From Bacteroidota bacterium (lineage in GTDB: Bacteria; Bacteroidota; Bacteroidia; Flavobacteriales_D; Crocinitomicaceae), in the NCBI GenBank assembly GCA_018825925.1, contig JAHKAT010000125.1, positions 1 through 10,483 of the forward strand: a stretch of DNA of 10,483 nt, given 5' to 3'. The notes under the pieces were generated by a model. The model was not told the DNA's origin. It saw only the letters and a list, made by a program, of their open reading frames with translations, and did no database searches. A program made the translations under genes and the position numbers. Positions 1 to 7,434 of the stretch are shown here, in pieces (the first letter of the stretch is position 1; every line of letters starts with the position of its first letter).

Positions 1-1125
1 AAATAAGTACGCTTGTAAGAAAGCAACTAATAACTCCAAAACGGAGATAAATAAGGCCATTGGTACAGACAAAGCTCCCCAAGCGGCACTTTTATTGATA
101 AAGATAATTGATACCAAGGCCAAGATAATAATGTGCCCTGCTGTAATGTTGGCAAACAAACGAACCATCAATGCGAATGGCTTCGTTAGAATTCCAACCA
201 ATTCAATTGGAATCATAATTGGCAACAAGGCAACTGGTACCCCAGGCGTAGCAAATATATGATGCCAGTAATTTTTGTTTCCAGAAAATACCGTCACTAT
301 TAAAGTACAAAGTGCTAAAAACAAAGTAACCGTGATATTTCCAGTCAAGTTAGAACCTACTATAGGAATTAAACCCAAAAGATTTGAAATCCATATAAAA
401 AAGAAAATAGTCAATAAATAAGGCACATATTTCTTGTACTTCGGACCTATGTTTGCTTTCGCAATATCGTCGCGTACAAACAAAATGATAGGCTCGGTAA
501 ATTTAGCAACTCCTTTTGGCGCAACTGCTCCATTCTTCTTGTAATAATTGGCCGTACCAATCATCAACAAAATAATTACTAAAAAACTAATAAAAAGAGC
601 AACAACATTTCTAGTAACAGATAAATCAATTGGCTTTGCATTCATCGCAACTCCATTGTTTATGTTTAAAGAACCATTGTCTAACTTGTAAATTTTGTCA
701 TGAAACATCGCATATCCTGCAGCATCTTCAACTCCCAATAAATAGGAAACCTGTGCATTTGTTTTTGCATCCGTCGTGTAAACAGTTTCTCCGTGATAAA
801 ACATCGAAGATGAAAATGTTTTCATCCCGCCATCGATTAAAATAATTGGCAAATAAATCGAAGTTGGATTGTCGTGACCACCCCACAAATGATATTCATG
901 CACATCCTTGATGTGTTCCATGATCATGTCGTTCACGTTGAATTTGTGCTCGGCATGACCTGCCTCTGCAGAATGCTCGTCGTGAATTCCTTCCGTTTGT
1001 GCCTCATGAGAAGCGTGCTCATCCGTGTGATTTTCTGTTTTTGCCCAAGACAAACCAACAAAAAGCACTGCTGAAAGAGTTAAAATGAATGTTTTCAATC
1101 TGTTATTCAAAATCATTATGAACAT
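1..1125 (-). CDS. atpB: F1Fo ATP synthase subunit a, 3' end outside window
   Basis: Membrane subunit a of the Fo proton (or Na+) channel, which passes ions to the c-ring. The frame stays open to base 1, giving 375 residues without a stop, so the last part of the final helix is missing. Residues 1-28 look like a signal peptide (cleavage near LSWA/K). A His/Glu-rich extracytoplasmic stretch follows (33-84), then a first membrane helix near 175-193 and further helices from about 236. The essential arginine is R322 in MVRLFANITAGH, and Q371 in the final helix matches E. coli Q252. H331 and E364 occupy the E. coli E219 and H245 positions in swapped order. The long N-terminal extension is usual in Bacteroidota. 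ATG at 1125 is chosen; an in-frame ATG at 1116 is possible. The gene has its own promoter at 1155-1184. Other atp genes should lie left of the window. Confidence 0.96.
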   Translation of the reverse strand, partial: MFIMILNNRLKTFILTLSAVLFVGLSWAKTENHTDEHASHEAQTEGIHDEHSAEAGHAEHKFNVNDMIMEHIKDVHEYHLWGGHDNPTSIYLPIILIDGGMKTFSSSMFYHGETVYTTDAKTNAQVSYLLGVEDAAGYAMFHDKIYKLDNGSLNINNGVAMNAKPIDLSVTRNVVALFISFLVIILLMIGTANYYKKNGAVAPKGVAKFTEPIILFVRDDIAKANIGPKYKKYVPYLLTIFFFIWISNLLGLIPIVGSNLTGNITVTLFLALCTLIVTVFSGNKNYWHHIFATPGVPVALLPIMIPIELVGILTKPFALMVRLFANITAGHIIILALVSIIFINKSAAWGALSVPMALFISVLELLVAFLQAYLF

Positions 1126-1154
1126 TTTAATAGGGTGACCCTTAAAATTTTGCG

Positions 1155-1184
1155 CAAAGGTAGGGAAACTTTCCCAAAATGCAA
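1155..1184 (-). promoter_or_regulatory. Bacteroidota-type promoter of atpB with palindromic spacer
   Basis: On the minus strand, TTG (1184-1182) is followed after 19 bases by TACCTTTG (1162-1155), an exact match to the Bacteroidota sigma-A pattern TTG-N(17-23)-TAnnTTTG. The start codon of atpB lies 30-40 bases further on. The spacer holds a perfect inverted repeat GGGAAA-G-TTTCCC (1175-1163) that abuts the -7 element, so a bound regulator could block the promoter. The promoter match is direct; the operator role is inferred. Confidence 0.75.
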
Positions 1185-1212
1185 CACTATTTCATCTTTT
1201 GGATCTTACTTT

Positions 1213-3852
1213 TTACTCTTCGTCTTCTTCTTTCGGAAGAAGCTTGCGGAATTCTTCGATTGCTGTTGTCAAATTCGTTAATTCTTCACTCGTTTTTTTA
1301 ACAAAATCAGCATCTTTACTTTTTTCCTTATCTGCTAATTCATCACTTAAAGTTTCTTGTTTTTCTTCCATTCCACCCAGCAAGTATTGAACATTTCTAG
1401 CCATAAACATTTTGGTATAGAAACCTCCGTTTTCTGCCAAGTAATTATATACTTTAACACTTTCTAGTAATTGTGAAGCACCTAATCTGCTGTTCAACAA
1501 GGTGAATGAATTCAAGGTTCCCAATTGTTCAAAGCCCGACACTTTATTGCTCATCAATGTTTTTCTAAAGAAATTTGCTTGATCAACCGTACCATACAAT
1601 CCATAAACATTCGCTATTCCTGCAATCATTTTAGACGAATTTTCATTCTCTAATTTTTTCGCTGCCTCTATGGCTTTGATGGGGTCTACCTTGGCATATC
1701 CTTTTAATGCAGCGCTAATTACCATGTACGACTGATCTTTCTCCATGGCGCTTTCTATCACCTTTGTCAATTCAAGACCAGATTCATTGGCGGCAACATA
1801 ATTCACAGCAGCACTCCTTACTTGCGATTTATCATCTTGCACAGATAGGTTTTTAATGATTTGCAAAGCCTTCACTTTGTTTTCACCTGTTAATGTTCCA
1901 CTTTTTTCTATTGCCGTTGCTCTAATTTTCCAAAAAGAATCATTCAAAGCATCCAAGATTAACTGTTCCGAGTTTGCATTTCCTGGTTTCAATCCATTCA
2001 ATAATGCCGCTTGACGTGGAGCAAATCTATCGCTGTTGTAATATTGATAAATCCACTGTTCAGTAGGTTTTGTTTCACGCACTTTCGCCAACAGCATTTG
2101 TTGATTATCGAAAATCATTCCTTTCAACACACCATTTACTGGCAAGTCAAAAGAGTTCTTCAATTGATTTACCCATACTCTGTGAGTAATCACCCCTTTG
2201 GTGTCGTGAATTGCAATATCTATCGGTAATTGAAATAATGGAAATTGTTCTAAATCCTGAGCTTGATCTATTGTTACCTTTAAAGTGTTGGTTGTAGCAT
2301 CAAAAGTTTGATTTACCTCTAAAATCGGATGCCCTTTTGCCAAGTACCATTGGTTAAAAAACCAATTTAAATCTTCACCGCTCACCTCTTCAAAAGCCAA
2401 ACGCAATTGATGAAATTCGGCTGCTTTAAATGAATTCTTCTTCAAATATTGGCTGATTCCTTCAAAAAATGCTTCGTCACCCAAATAATTGCGAAGCATG
2501 TGCAAAATACGTCCCCCTTTGTTGTACGAGTGACCATCAAACATTTGTTCTTTATCTTTATAATCCCACCAAACTAATTCGTGGTAACCTTGTCCTTGAG
2601 CCGACTGGAAATAGCCGTTCGCTTCTTGCTCAGCCTGATAGTCGGCCTCATCCAAGCCATATCGATGTTCATCCCATAGATATTGTGAGTAATTCGCAAA
2701 AGATTCATTCAAAGTTAGATTTGACCATGATTCAGCCGTTACTAAATCCCCGAACCAATGGTGAAATAACTCGTGCGCAATAGTTGATTGATCGGTGCCA
2801 TCTAATAATTCTCTTTTTGTTTTGTAGGCATACTCACCAAAGATAACGGCTCCTGTATTTTCCATCGCACCCGAAACATAGTCGCGCACTACAATTTGGT
2901 GGTACTTATCCCATGGATACTCCACCTTCAAAAGATCAGAAAAGAATTTTATCATATTGGGCGTTTCGCCAAAGATGTCTTTCGCATATTTCGCCCATTC
3001 CTTTTCAACAAAATAGTTCACTGGCATTTTTGTACCATCCTTTCTAGTATATGAATCTTCAATTACTGCAAAATCTCCAACGGCCATCATGAACAAATAA
3101 GGAGCATGCGGTAAATCTTGTTTCCAATGATCTGTTTTTGTTCCATCAGCATTTGTTTTTGAGCCCATAAACTTACCGTTGGAAAGCGTTTGATACTCTT
3201 TTTTAACCGTCATGAAAATCTCTTGTGTTGTTTTCACATTAGGGGCATCAATGGTTGGAAACCAAACTGAACTGGCTTCCGTTTCCCCTTGCGTCCACAA
3301 ATGAGTCATCTTGTCCTTTTCCTCACCTTTCGGGTTGATAAAAAACAATCCTTTGTCGGAGTTGATCGCCGCAGAACCTCCCGCTTTTCTATCTTCAGGT
3401 TTCGCTACATAATCGATTACTACTGTGTACTTATCCGATCGGGTATACGTTTTATCCAATTTGATTTTTAATAAATCATTGGTGTAGGTATAAACCAAAT
3501 TAGCACCATTCATTTTTACCGATTTAATCTCCATCGCTTTTGCATCCAAAATCAGAGAGTCGGATGGATAAAAGTGTGGTTTAGCCGTAATTGTAGCTAT
3601 CCCTGGCATTTGACTGTTTTCCCAATCAAAACGAACTTTTAGTTGGGTGTGAATCAAGTCTGTATAAATAGTTTCCGCCTTTCGATAGATGGGTTGCTGA
3701 ACCATTTCGATCTCCTCGGTTGATTCTATCTCAATATTGGTCTCCTCTACCGGCTCTGTGTTGGCCGTTTTTTCGGATTCTTTTGACTGACTACTACCGC
3801 AAGCAAACAACATGGCTGTTCCTACGATTAAATAAAGAAGATTCTTTTTCAT
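1213..3852 (-). CDS. M1-family zinc metallo-aminopeptidase, lipoprotein
   Basis: Probably removes N-terminal amino acids from peptides in the periplasm or at the outer membrane. The 879-residue product starts with a lipoprotein signal (LFAC, lipidated C18) and a Ser/Glu-rich linker to about residue 50. A beta-sandwich N-domain precedes the catalytic domain. Family landmarks are all present: GAMEN at 328-332 (amino-terminus binding), HELFH at 360-364 with third zinc ligand E383 in NESFANY, and catalytic Y443 in HSYNKGG. Residues from about 580 to 800 are helical and HEAT-like, as in the C-terminal domain of larger M1 enzymes. The end (about 825-879) is charged, probably coiled-coil, and finishes EEDEE. 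ATG at 3852 fits the signal peptide and the promoter at 3872-3902. It is probably monocistronic, since atpB downstream has its own promoter. Substrate preference cannot be read from sequence. Confidence 0.95.
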   Translation of the reverse strand: MKKNLLYLIVGTAMLFACGSSQSKESEKTANTEPVEETNIEIESTEEIEMVQQPIYRKAETIYTDLIHTQLKVRFDWENSQMPGIATITAKPHFYPSDSLILDAKAMEIKSVKMNGANLVYTYTNDLLKIKLDKTYTRSDKYTVVIDYVAKPEDRKAGGSAAINSDKGLFFINPKGEEKDKMTHLWTQGETEASSVWFPTIDAPNVKTTQEIFMTVKKEYQTLSNGKFMGSKTNADGTKTDHWKQDLPHAPYLFMMAVGDFAVIEDSYTRKDGTKMPVNYFVEKEWAKYAKDIFGETPNMIKFFSDLLKVEYPWDKYHQIVVRDYVSGAMENTGAVIFGEYAYKTKRELLDGTDQSTIAHELFHHWFGDLVTAESWSNLTLNESFANYSQYLWDEHRYGLDEADYQAEQEANGYFQSAQGQGYHELVWWDYKDKEQMFDGHSYNKGGRILHMLRNYLGDEAFFEGISQYLKKNSFKAAEFHQLRLAFEEVSGEDLNWFFNQWYLAKGHPILEVNQTFDATTNTLKVTIDQAQDLEQFPLFQLPIDIAIHDTKGVITHRVWVNQLKNSFDLPVNGVLKGMIFDNQQMLLAKVRETKPTEQWIYQYYNSDRFAPRQAALLNGLKPGNANSEQLILDALNDSFWKIRATAIEKSGTLTGENKVKALQIIKNLSVQDDKSQVRSAAVNYVAANESGLELTKVIESAMEKDQSYMVISAALKGYAKVDPIKAIEAAKKLENENSSKMIAGIANVYGLYGTVDQANFFRKTLMSNKVSGFEQLGTLNSFTLLNSRLGASQLLESVKVYNYLAENGGFYTKMFMARNVQYLLGGMEEKQETLSDELADKEKSKDADFVKKTSEELTNLTTAIEEFRKLLPKEEDEE

Positions 3853-3871
3853 ACAGTTTTTTTACGAAACG

Positions 3872-3902
3872 CAAATCTGTCTAAAAAAAACGAGGTGAGC
3901 AA
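3872..3902 (-). promoter_or_regulatory. Candidate promoter of the M1 aminopeptidase gene
   Basis: On the minus strand, TTG (3902-3900) lies 20 bases before CAGATTTG (3879-3872), five of six fixed positions of the Bacteroidota TAnnTTTG element. The start codon follows about 20 bases later. It stands back to back with the divergent promoter of the biotin carrier gene. Confidence 0.5.
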
Positions 3903-3906
3903 TGAA

Positions 3907-3940
3907 TTGAGGTTAAGAAAAACTATTTGTGTTAAATTTG
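3907..3940 (+). promoter_or_regulatory. Candidate promoter of the biotin carrier protein gene
   Basis: TAAATTTG (3933-3940) matches TAnnTTTG exactly. A TTG at 3907-3909 is 23 bases upstream, at the long end of the usual spacing. The ATG at 3993 leaves a leader of roughly 45 bases. Only four bases separate this TTG from the -33 TTG of the divergent peptidase promoter. Confidence 0.5.
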
Positions 3941-3992
3941 TGCTCATCAAAGCTTCTTTATTTTTAGAAGTTCGCAATAAAAAACGGCAAGT

Positions 3993-4457
3993 ATGACAAA
4001 GCATTGGTCTTTCGACGGTAAAGAAATTCACGCCACAAGTGGTGCAGCGGTTCAATGGGAAAATGATCAATATTTCACCATAGAATTTAAAGGAAGAGTA
4101 TTTAATGGTGAAGTTTTAGAAAGCAAAACAGAGGATAACACTTTGCATATCAAGGTCAACCACCGTGTTTTTGTTATTAAAAAGAAAGGTCCGCTAGATG
4201 ATTTAATTGCTCAATTAGGACTTGATATACCAAAAATCAAGAAATTAAAAGAACTGAAAGCTCCAATGCCAGGCCGCATCGTTCAATTGGCAGTTGCTGT
4301 TGGTCAAGAAGTTCACGTTGGCGACGAGATTCTTTCTTTGGAGGCTATGAAAATGGAAAATGCACTAAAGGCTGAAGGAACTGGCGTTGTGAAGGCCATT
4401 CTTGTTGAAGCCAATCAAGTGGTTGAAAAAGGCGCTATTCTTATTGAATTCGAATAA
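3993..4457 (+). CDS. Biotin carboxyl carrier protein (biotinyl-domain subunit of an acyl-CoA-type carboxylase)
   Basis: Carries covalently bound biotin between a biotin carboxylase and a carboxyltransferase. The 154-residue protein has a variable N-terminal half (1-80) resembling the region before the biotinyl domain in acyl-CoA carboxylase alpha chains. A biotinyl domain follows (about 82-154): the APMPG entry motif, then EAMKMEN, with K120 the expected biotinylated lysine. This layout fits the stand-alone carriers of propionyl-CoA or methylcrotonyl-CoA carboxylases of Bacteroidota better than classic AccB, which has a long Ala/Pro linker. The carboxylase and transferase genes are not in the window, so the substrate is undecided. 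It has its own promoter and converges on the gene at 4462, with stops four bases apart. ATG at 3993 is the only good start. Confidence 0.9.
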   Translation: MTKHWSFDGKEIHATSGAAVQWENDQYFTIEFKGRVFNGEVLESKTEDNTLHIKVNHRVFVIKKKGPLDDLIAQLGLDIPKIKKLKELKAPMPGRIVQLAVAVGQEVHVGDEILSLEAMKMENALKAEGTGVVKAILVEANQVVEKGAILIEFE

Positions 4458-4461
4458 ATTA

Positions 4462-4656
4462 TTAGCGCGCTGTTTTTAAAAAAACCTGGCTTAAAATTGA
4501 AGGATATATTTTCCCGAATTTAGAAATACACCAATTCTTGAAAGCCTTAATATCTGCTGGTTCTGTCAACCATCTCAACGCTTTGAACAACTCTTTACGA
4601 AACAAGTTCGGGTCAAAGCTTACATTCTCAAGTGTTTTTTTAGTTAGTTCTAGCAT
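4462..4656 (-). CDS. Small conserved-looking protein of unknown function
   Basis: A 64-residue, soluble, basic and probably all-helical protein without signal peptide, membrane segment or known catalytic motif. Notable stretches are VSFDPNLFRKELFKALRWL (13-31) and FKNWCISKFG with a single Cys. From memory, proteins of this size and pattern (ELTKK, VSFD, LFRKEL, WL) recur as hypothetical proteins in Bacteroidota, which is why I take it as real; I could not search. It lies alone between two convergent or co-directional units. A weak promoter candidate sits on the minus strand, TTG at 4700-4698 and TAGAATTG at 4677-4670, spacing 20. No function is proposed. Confidence 0.65.
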   Translation of the reverse strand: MLELTKKTLENVSFDPNLFRKELFKALRWLTEPADIKAFKNWCISKFGKIYPSILSQVFLKTAR

Positions 4657-4721
4657 GATTTTCGTTTTTCAATTCTACCAAATTAACGAGTAGATTTCAA
4701 AAATCTTGCATGCGCTATTAA

Positions 4722-4761
4722 AAGTTTTCAACTATTCTCATCCAGAAGGCTTTGAAAACTT
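4722..4761 (-). terminator. Inverted repeat after the Omp28 gene, possible terminator
   Basis: AAGTTTTCAA (4722-4731) and TTGAAAACTT (4752-4761) are perfect 10-base inverted copies separated by a 20-base loop. The repeat begins 14 bases past the Omp28-like stop codon. On the minus strand the stem is followed by TTAATAG, extending the T-rich end of the stem. The stem is AT-rich with a short T-run, so it is weaker than a classic intrinsic terminator. Confidence 0.5.
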
Positions 4762-4774
4762 CTAATCTTAAGTC

Positions 4775-5722
4775 CTATTGCGCGTGATCCTTGATCACAT
4801 GATAAATTTCGCCGGTGTTTTTATCAAGTACATAAATCAAGAAATGTGAGTTGTCGGCTGAGTAAGGTGATTCGATTTTGAACGAATAATTGAAATAATA
4901 CTTGCCATTTGAAGGTGATTTTGAACCAATAGAGGTTCCGGTTAGTCCACCATTTAAATGTAATTTCAATAAATCCCGATGAACATAGTCGTAATTTATA
5001 TCACTCGGATACGGTGATCCCAAAGGAAATTTTTGCGGTTTAACGATAGAATCTTCCATAAATGCGACAACCAAGCCTAAATTATTTGCATTCAAAACGG
5101 GGTCTAAAATCTCTGCTTCAATATGAATAAACGCTCCTTTTGTGGCTGGAAAATAGTTGATTACGGATTGAAGATTAACTTTCAAATCGTTACTTACCAA
5201 TAAAGCATTTGCCGCAGCTCTCCATTTATTTGAACCCAAGGCTACGTTGTTCTCATAAGCTACTCTGCTTACCGATCCTTTTGGGTTTCCGGAAAAACCA
5301 GAGGAGGGTAAATCTTTGATATAGCGACCGATATTCAATCCTATTTCATTGGTGAAATTATAAATAAACGGTTCCGTGTTAAAGGTTTGAAAACTCTCAA
5401 TCCCTGTTGGCCCAGTATGTATTGTAGAAACAAAAACGCGATCTTTAAAATCATTCGCAATGTAATGGCCAGTATCCGCAGCTGCCGGGCAGTAGATGCA
5501 TTTGTGACCTGTATAATCTTCAATCAAGACATTTCTATCGGCATTCGCGTTCGCAGTAAAAACTGGAAATGCGTAATCGTCGAAATTTCCAGGATACAAA
5601 CTTTCGTCCAACTCACCGATGGATTTTGGTGGATAAGGGTTTTTAACTTTATCACAAGAATTGAAGGAAAAGCAAGTAACGAGAGTTAAAATGCTTACGA
5701 GTATTTTTAAACTTGTTTTCAT
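4775..5722 (-). CDS. Omp28-related lipoprotein with thioredoxin-like CXXC motif
   Basis: The 315-residue product has a lipoprotein signal peptide with lipobox ending at C23 (FNSC), so it is probably anchored in the outer membrane. Omp28 of Porphyromonas gingivalis is an outer-membrane protein, and its relatives in Bacteroidota carry a thioredoxin-like fold. Here this shows as NVLIEDYTGHKCIYCP with C75 and C78 after a beta strand, and a later GNPKG loop (P147) in the place expected for the cis-proline loop. The second half (about 170-315) is beta-rich, probably an Ig-like domain. It is the last gene of a three-gene unit, 19 bases after the DUF6029 gene, with no promoter between. A thiol-disulfide or chaperone role in the envelope is inferred; the true function is unknown. 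Confidence 0.88.
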   Translation of the reverse strand: MKTSLKILVSILTLVTCFSFNSCDKVKNPYPPKSIGELDESLYPGNFDDYAFPVFTANANADRNVLIEDYTGHKCIYCPAAADTGHYIANDFKDRVFVSTIHTGPTGIESFQTFNTEPFIYNFTNEIGLNIGRYIKDLPSSGFSGNPKGSVSRVAYENNVALGSNKWRAAANALLVSNDLKVNLQSVINYFPATKGAFIHIEAEILDPVLNANNLGLVVAFMEDSIVKPQKFPLGSPYPSDINYDYVHRDLLKLHLNGGLTGTSIGSKSPSNGKYYFNYSFKIESPYSADNSHFLIYVLDKNTGEIYHVIKDHAQ

Positions 5723-5741
5723 TATTTTTTCAAGTTACGAA

Positions 5742-7415
5742 TTAAAAACTATGTGTGAAATTTATCGTCAAACCATTACTGGCTGGCACAAATCGACAAA
5801 CTCCACCAACACAAAACAAACCAGCTCTTTGTTTACCGTATGACAAAGTAAAGCGAGAAGTTTCGTGAATATATCCAAACACCCCAATCAAATAATGTAC
5901 TTGCAAAGCCTCGATTGGATTGCCGTAATTGTACTGATCTATGATACTGAAAAAGAAATTTGGACTTACATTGTATTCGATCAACATTGTGGCCCAGTCG
6001 CCTTTGTCTTTTTTCGTTGTTAAGCTTTGAATTTCCGCTCGAATTGAGTGTTTTTTATTGATTTTGTATCCAAATTCAGCCACTGCTACATCGGAATAGA
6101 TAATTCCTTTTGCGTCGTTAGTAATCTTGGTGATATCATTGTTGATGCTCAGATTGAAGTAACTCAGCACTACATTAAATTTCGGGCTAAACTTCTTTGT
6201 AATGTTAAAATTGATGTCTCTCCAATAAAGCAAATCAGCTTTATCAAACAGATTCGTTTGATAATATACTCGGTTTGAATCTGGGGTAGTGAAATTAGAA
6301 GTATGGCGCACTGGAGCATAAGCCGTTGAGAAGTTACCATTGACTGTCGTACCATATTTTCCACCTACGCGAGTTCCTTTTTGAAAAGTATAAAGAACCT
6401 CTGCTTGGTAGGCCATTTCACCTACTGGTTGGGTTTGATATGGGTACAAAGACGCTACTAAATTATAGGTGTGCGTTTTATTCATCGGAGGCAAAAAGTT
6501 GATCAGTACGTTCTGCAAGCTTTCATCTCTATCGGATCTAAAAGAGAAGTTGTCGACTGATTTTGCAGAAACCAATATCCCCAATCCTTTTTGTGAATAA
6601 CCTAGATTTATAAGAGCGGCGTGACCTGAATTATAGTTGTAATTATTATCGGCACTTGGGTCATTATCTTTCATTACATATTCAAAATCCGAATAAAATC
6701 GACCATATCTTGCTTTGATCCGTCCCCCGTATGCTCCAACATTTTCAGGCAATACTAAATCGTCGCGATTGTCGGCTTGGTATTTAGATACCAAAGATCC
6801 AGCAATAGTGATGTCAAGTTTTTTATCCTTCATAAAGGGTAGGATTTCATTTAAGTGGAAGTCGATATCCGCACCTCTCACAATTCCAGAGGAGTTGATC
6901 ACCCTACCTTCCGAAAATTTATAGCGATTTCTACCGTAAACTCCCTTTAGGGCAACTCCTTTTATTGGTCTTAATATCAGACGCATACCATCCATAGCGT
7001 TGTCGAATCCCAAGGAACGATCTTCGTAGGCTCTAAAAATCAACCCTGCACCAAACTGCTCATAAAAATTACCGATAGTAACATCGACAAAATCATTTTC
7101 ATACCCCACATAACGCATACCAATTCCAGTTCCATCAAAATTATCTGGATATCCCAAAATAGCGGGTGAATACGACTCTACTCGCATTCCAGCCTTAAAA
7201 CCAGCTTGGCGATAAAACACATTCATATAGGCGTTTATCAGTGCTTTTGATGGCGGCTGAACGGCCCCAATTAAGGTGTCAGGATTCAGGTATTGCACCG
7301 TCGCTTCCATATTCCCTGAAATATTCGGCGCATTGGTCTTCGGCTCCTGAGAAAAAGAAACTAAATGAAAGGATAAAATCCCAATCGTTAAGAGCTTTCG
7401 TTTGGATAGATTCAT
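5742..7415 (-). CDS. DUF6029-family protein, probable outer-membrane beta-barrel
   Basis: The 557-residue product has a Sec signal peptide (cleavage near SFSQ, residue 22). The mature chain is made of alternating polar/aromatic beta strands and ends in Phe (NFTHSF), the usual closing signal of outer-membrane barrels. The most family-specific stretch is GNFYEQFGAGLIF at 115-127, followed by a YEDRSLG segment and a DNAMDG segment, which I recognise as the DUF6029 signature of Bacteroidota. Near the C-terminus there are two cysteines, in LFCVGGVC, which could form a disulfide; few others occur. The gene sits between the TlpA-like and Omp28-like genes with 19-base gaps on both sides, so the three are probably co-transcribed. 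Biochemical function is unknown. The family call rests on recall of its motifs, not on a search. Confidence 0.85.
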   Translation of the reverse strand: MNLSKRKLLTIGILSFHLVSFSQEPKTNAPNISGNMEATVQYLNPDTLIGAVQPPSKALINAYMNVFYRQAGFKAGMRVESYSPAILGYPDNFDGTGIGMRYVGYENDFVDVTIGNFYEQFGAGLIFRAYEDRSLGFDNAMDGMRLILRPIKGVALKGVYGRNRYKFSEGRVINSSGIVRGADIDFHLNEILPFMKDKKLDITIAGSLVSKYQADNRDDLVLPENVGAYGGRIKARYGRFYSDFEYVMKDNDPSADNNYNYNSGHAALINLGYSQKGLGILVSAKSVDNFSFRSDRDESLQNVLINFLPPMNKTHTYNLVASLYPYQTQPVGEMAYQAEVLYTFQKGTRVGGKYGTTVNGNFSTAYAPVRHTSNFTTPDSNRVYYQTNLFDKADLLYWRDINFNITKKFSPKFNVVLSYFNLSINNDITKITNDAKGIIYSDVAVAEFGYKINKKHSIRAEIQSLTTKKDKGDWATMLIEYNVSPNFFFSIIDQYNYGNPIEALQVHYLIGVFGYIHETSRFTLSYGKQRAGLFCVGGVCRFVPASNGLTINFTHSF

Positions 7416-7434
7416 GTGAAATAGAGGTAAGGTC

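Noticed and set aside
630..1074. Two Cys/His-rich plus-strand frames (71 and 66 residues)
   Set aside because: They are antisense to the His-rich N-terminal region of atpB, which explains their odd composition.
1163..1175. GGGAAACTTTCCC as a terminator of the M1 peptidase gene
   Set aside because: No T-run follows in the minus direction, the loop would be too small, and it sits inside a consensus promoter.
2469..2783. 104-residue plus-strand frame opposite the M1 aminopeptidase
   Set aside because: It lies wholly antisense to the catalytic core of a well-supported gene and its product has no recognisable domain.
3950..3970. CTTCT/AGAAG hairpin in the biotin carrier leader as a riboswitch or attenuator
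   Set aside because: Only five AT-rich pairs and no further conserved structure; the leader is too short for a known riboswitch class.
3849..4070. 73-residue minus-strand frame with two CxxC-like pairs (zinc-ribbon look)
   Set aside because: It covers the divergent promoters and the start of the biotin carrier gene on the other strand; the cysteines come from antisense codons and the intergenic part.
5387..5689. 100-residue plus-strand frame opposite the Omp28-like gene
   Set aside because: Antisense shadow of a signal-peptide/CXXC gene; no signal, motif or promoter of its own.
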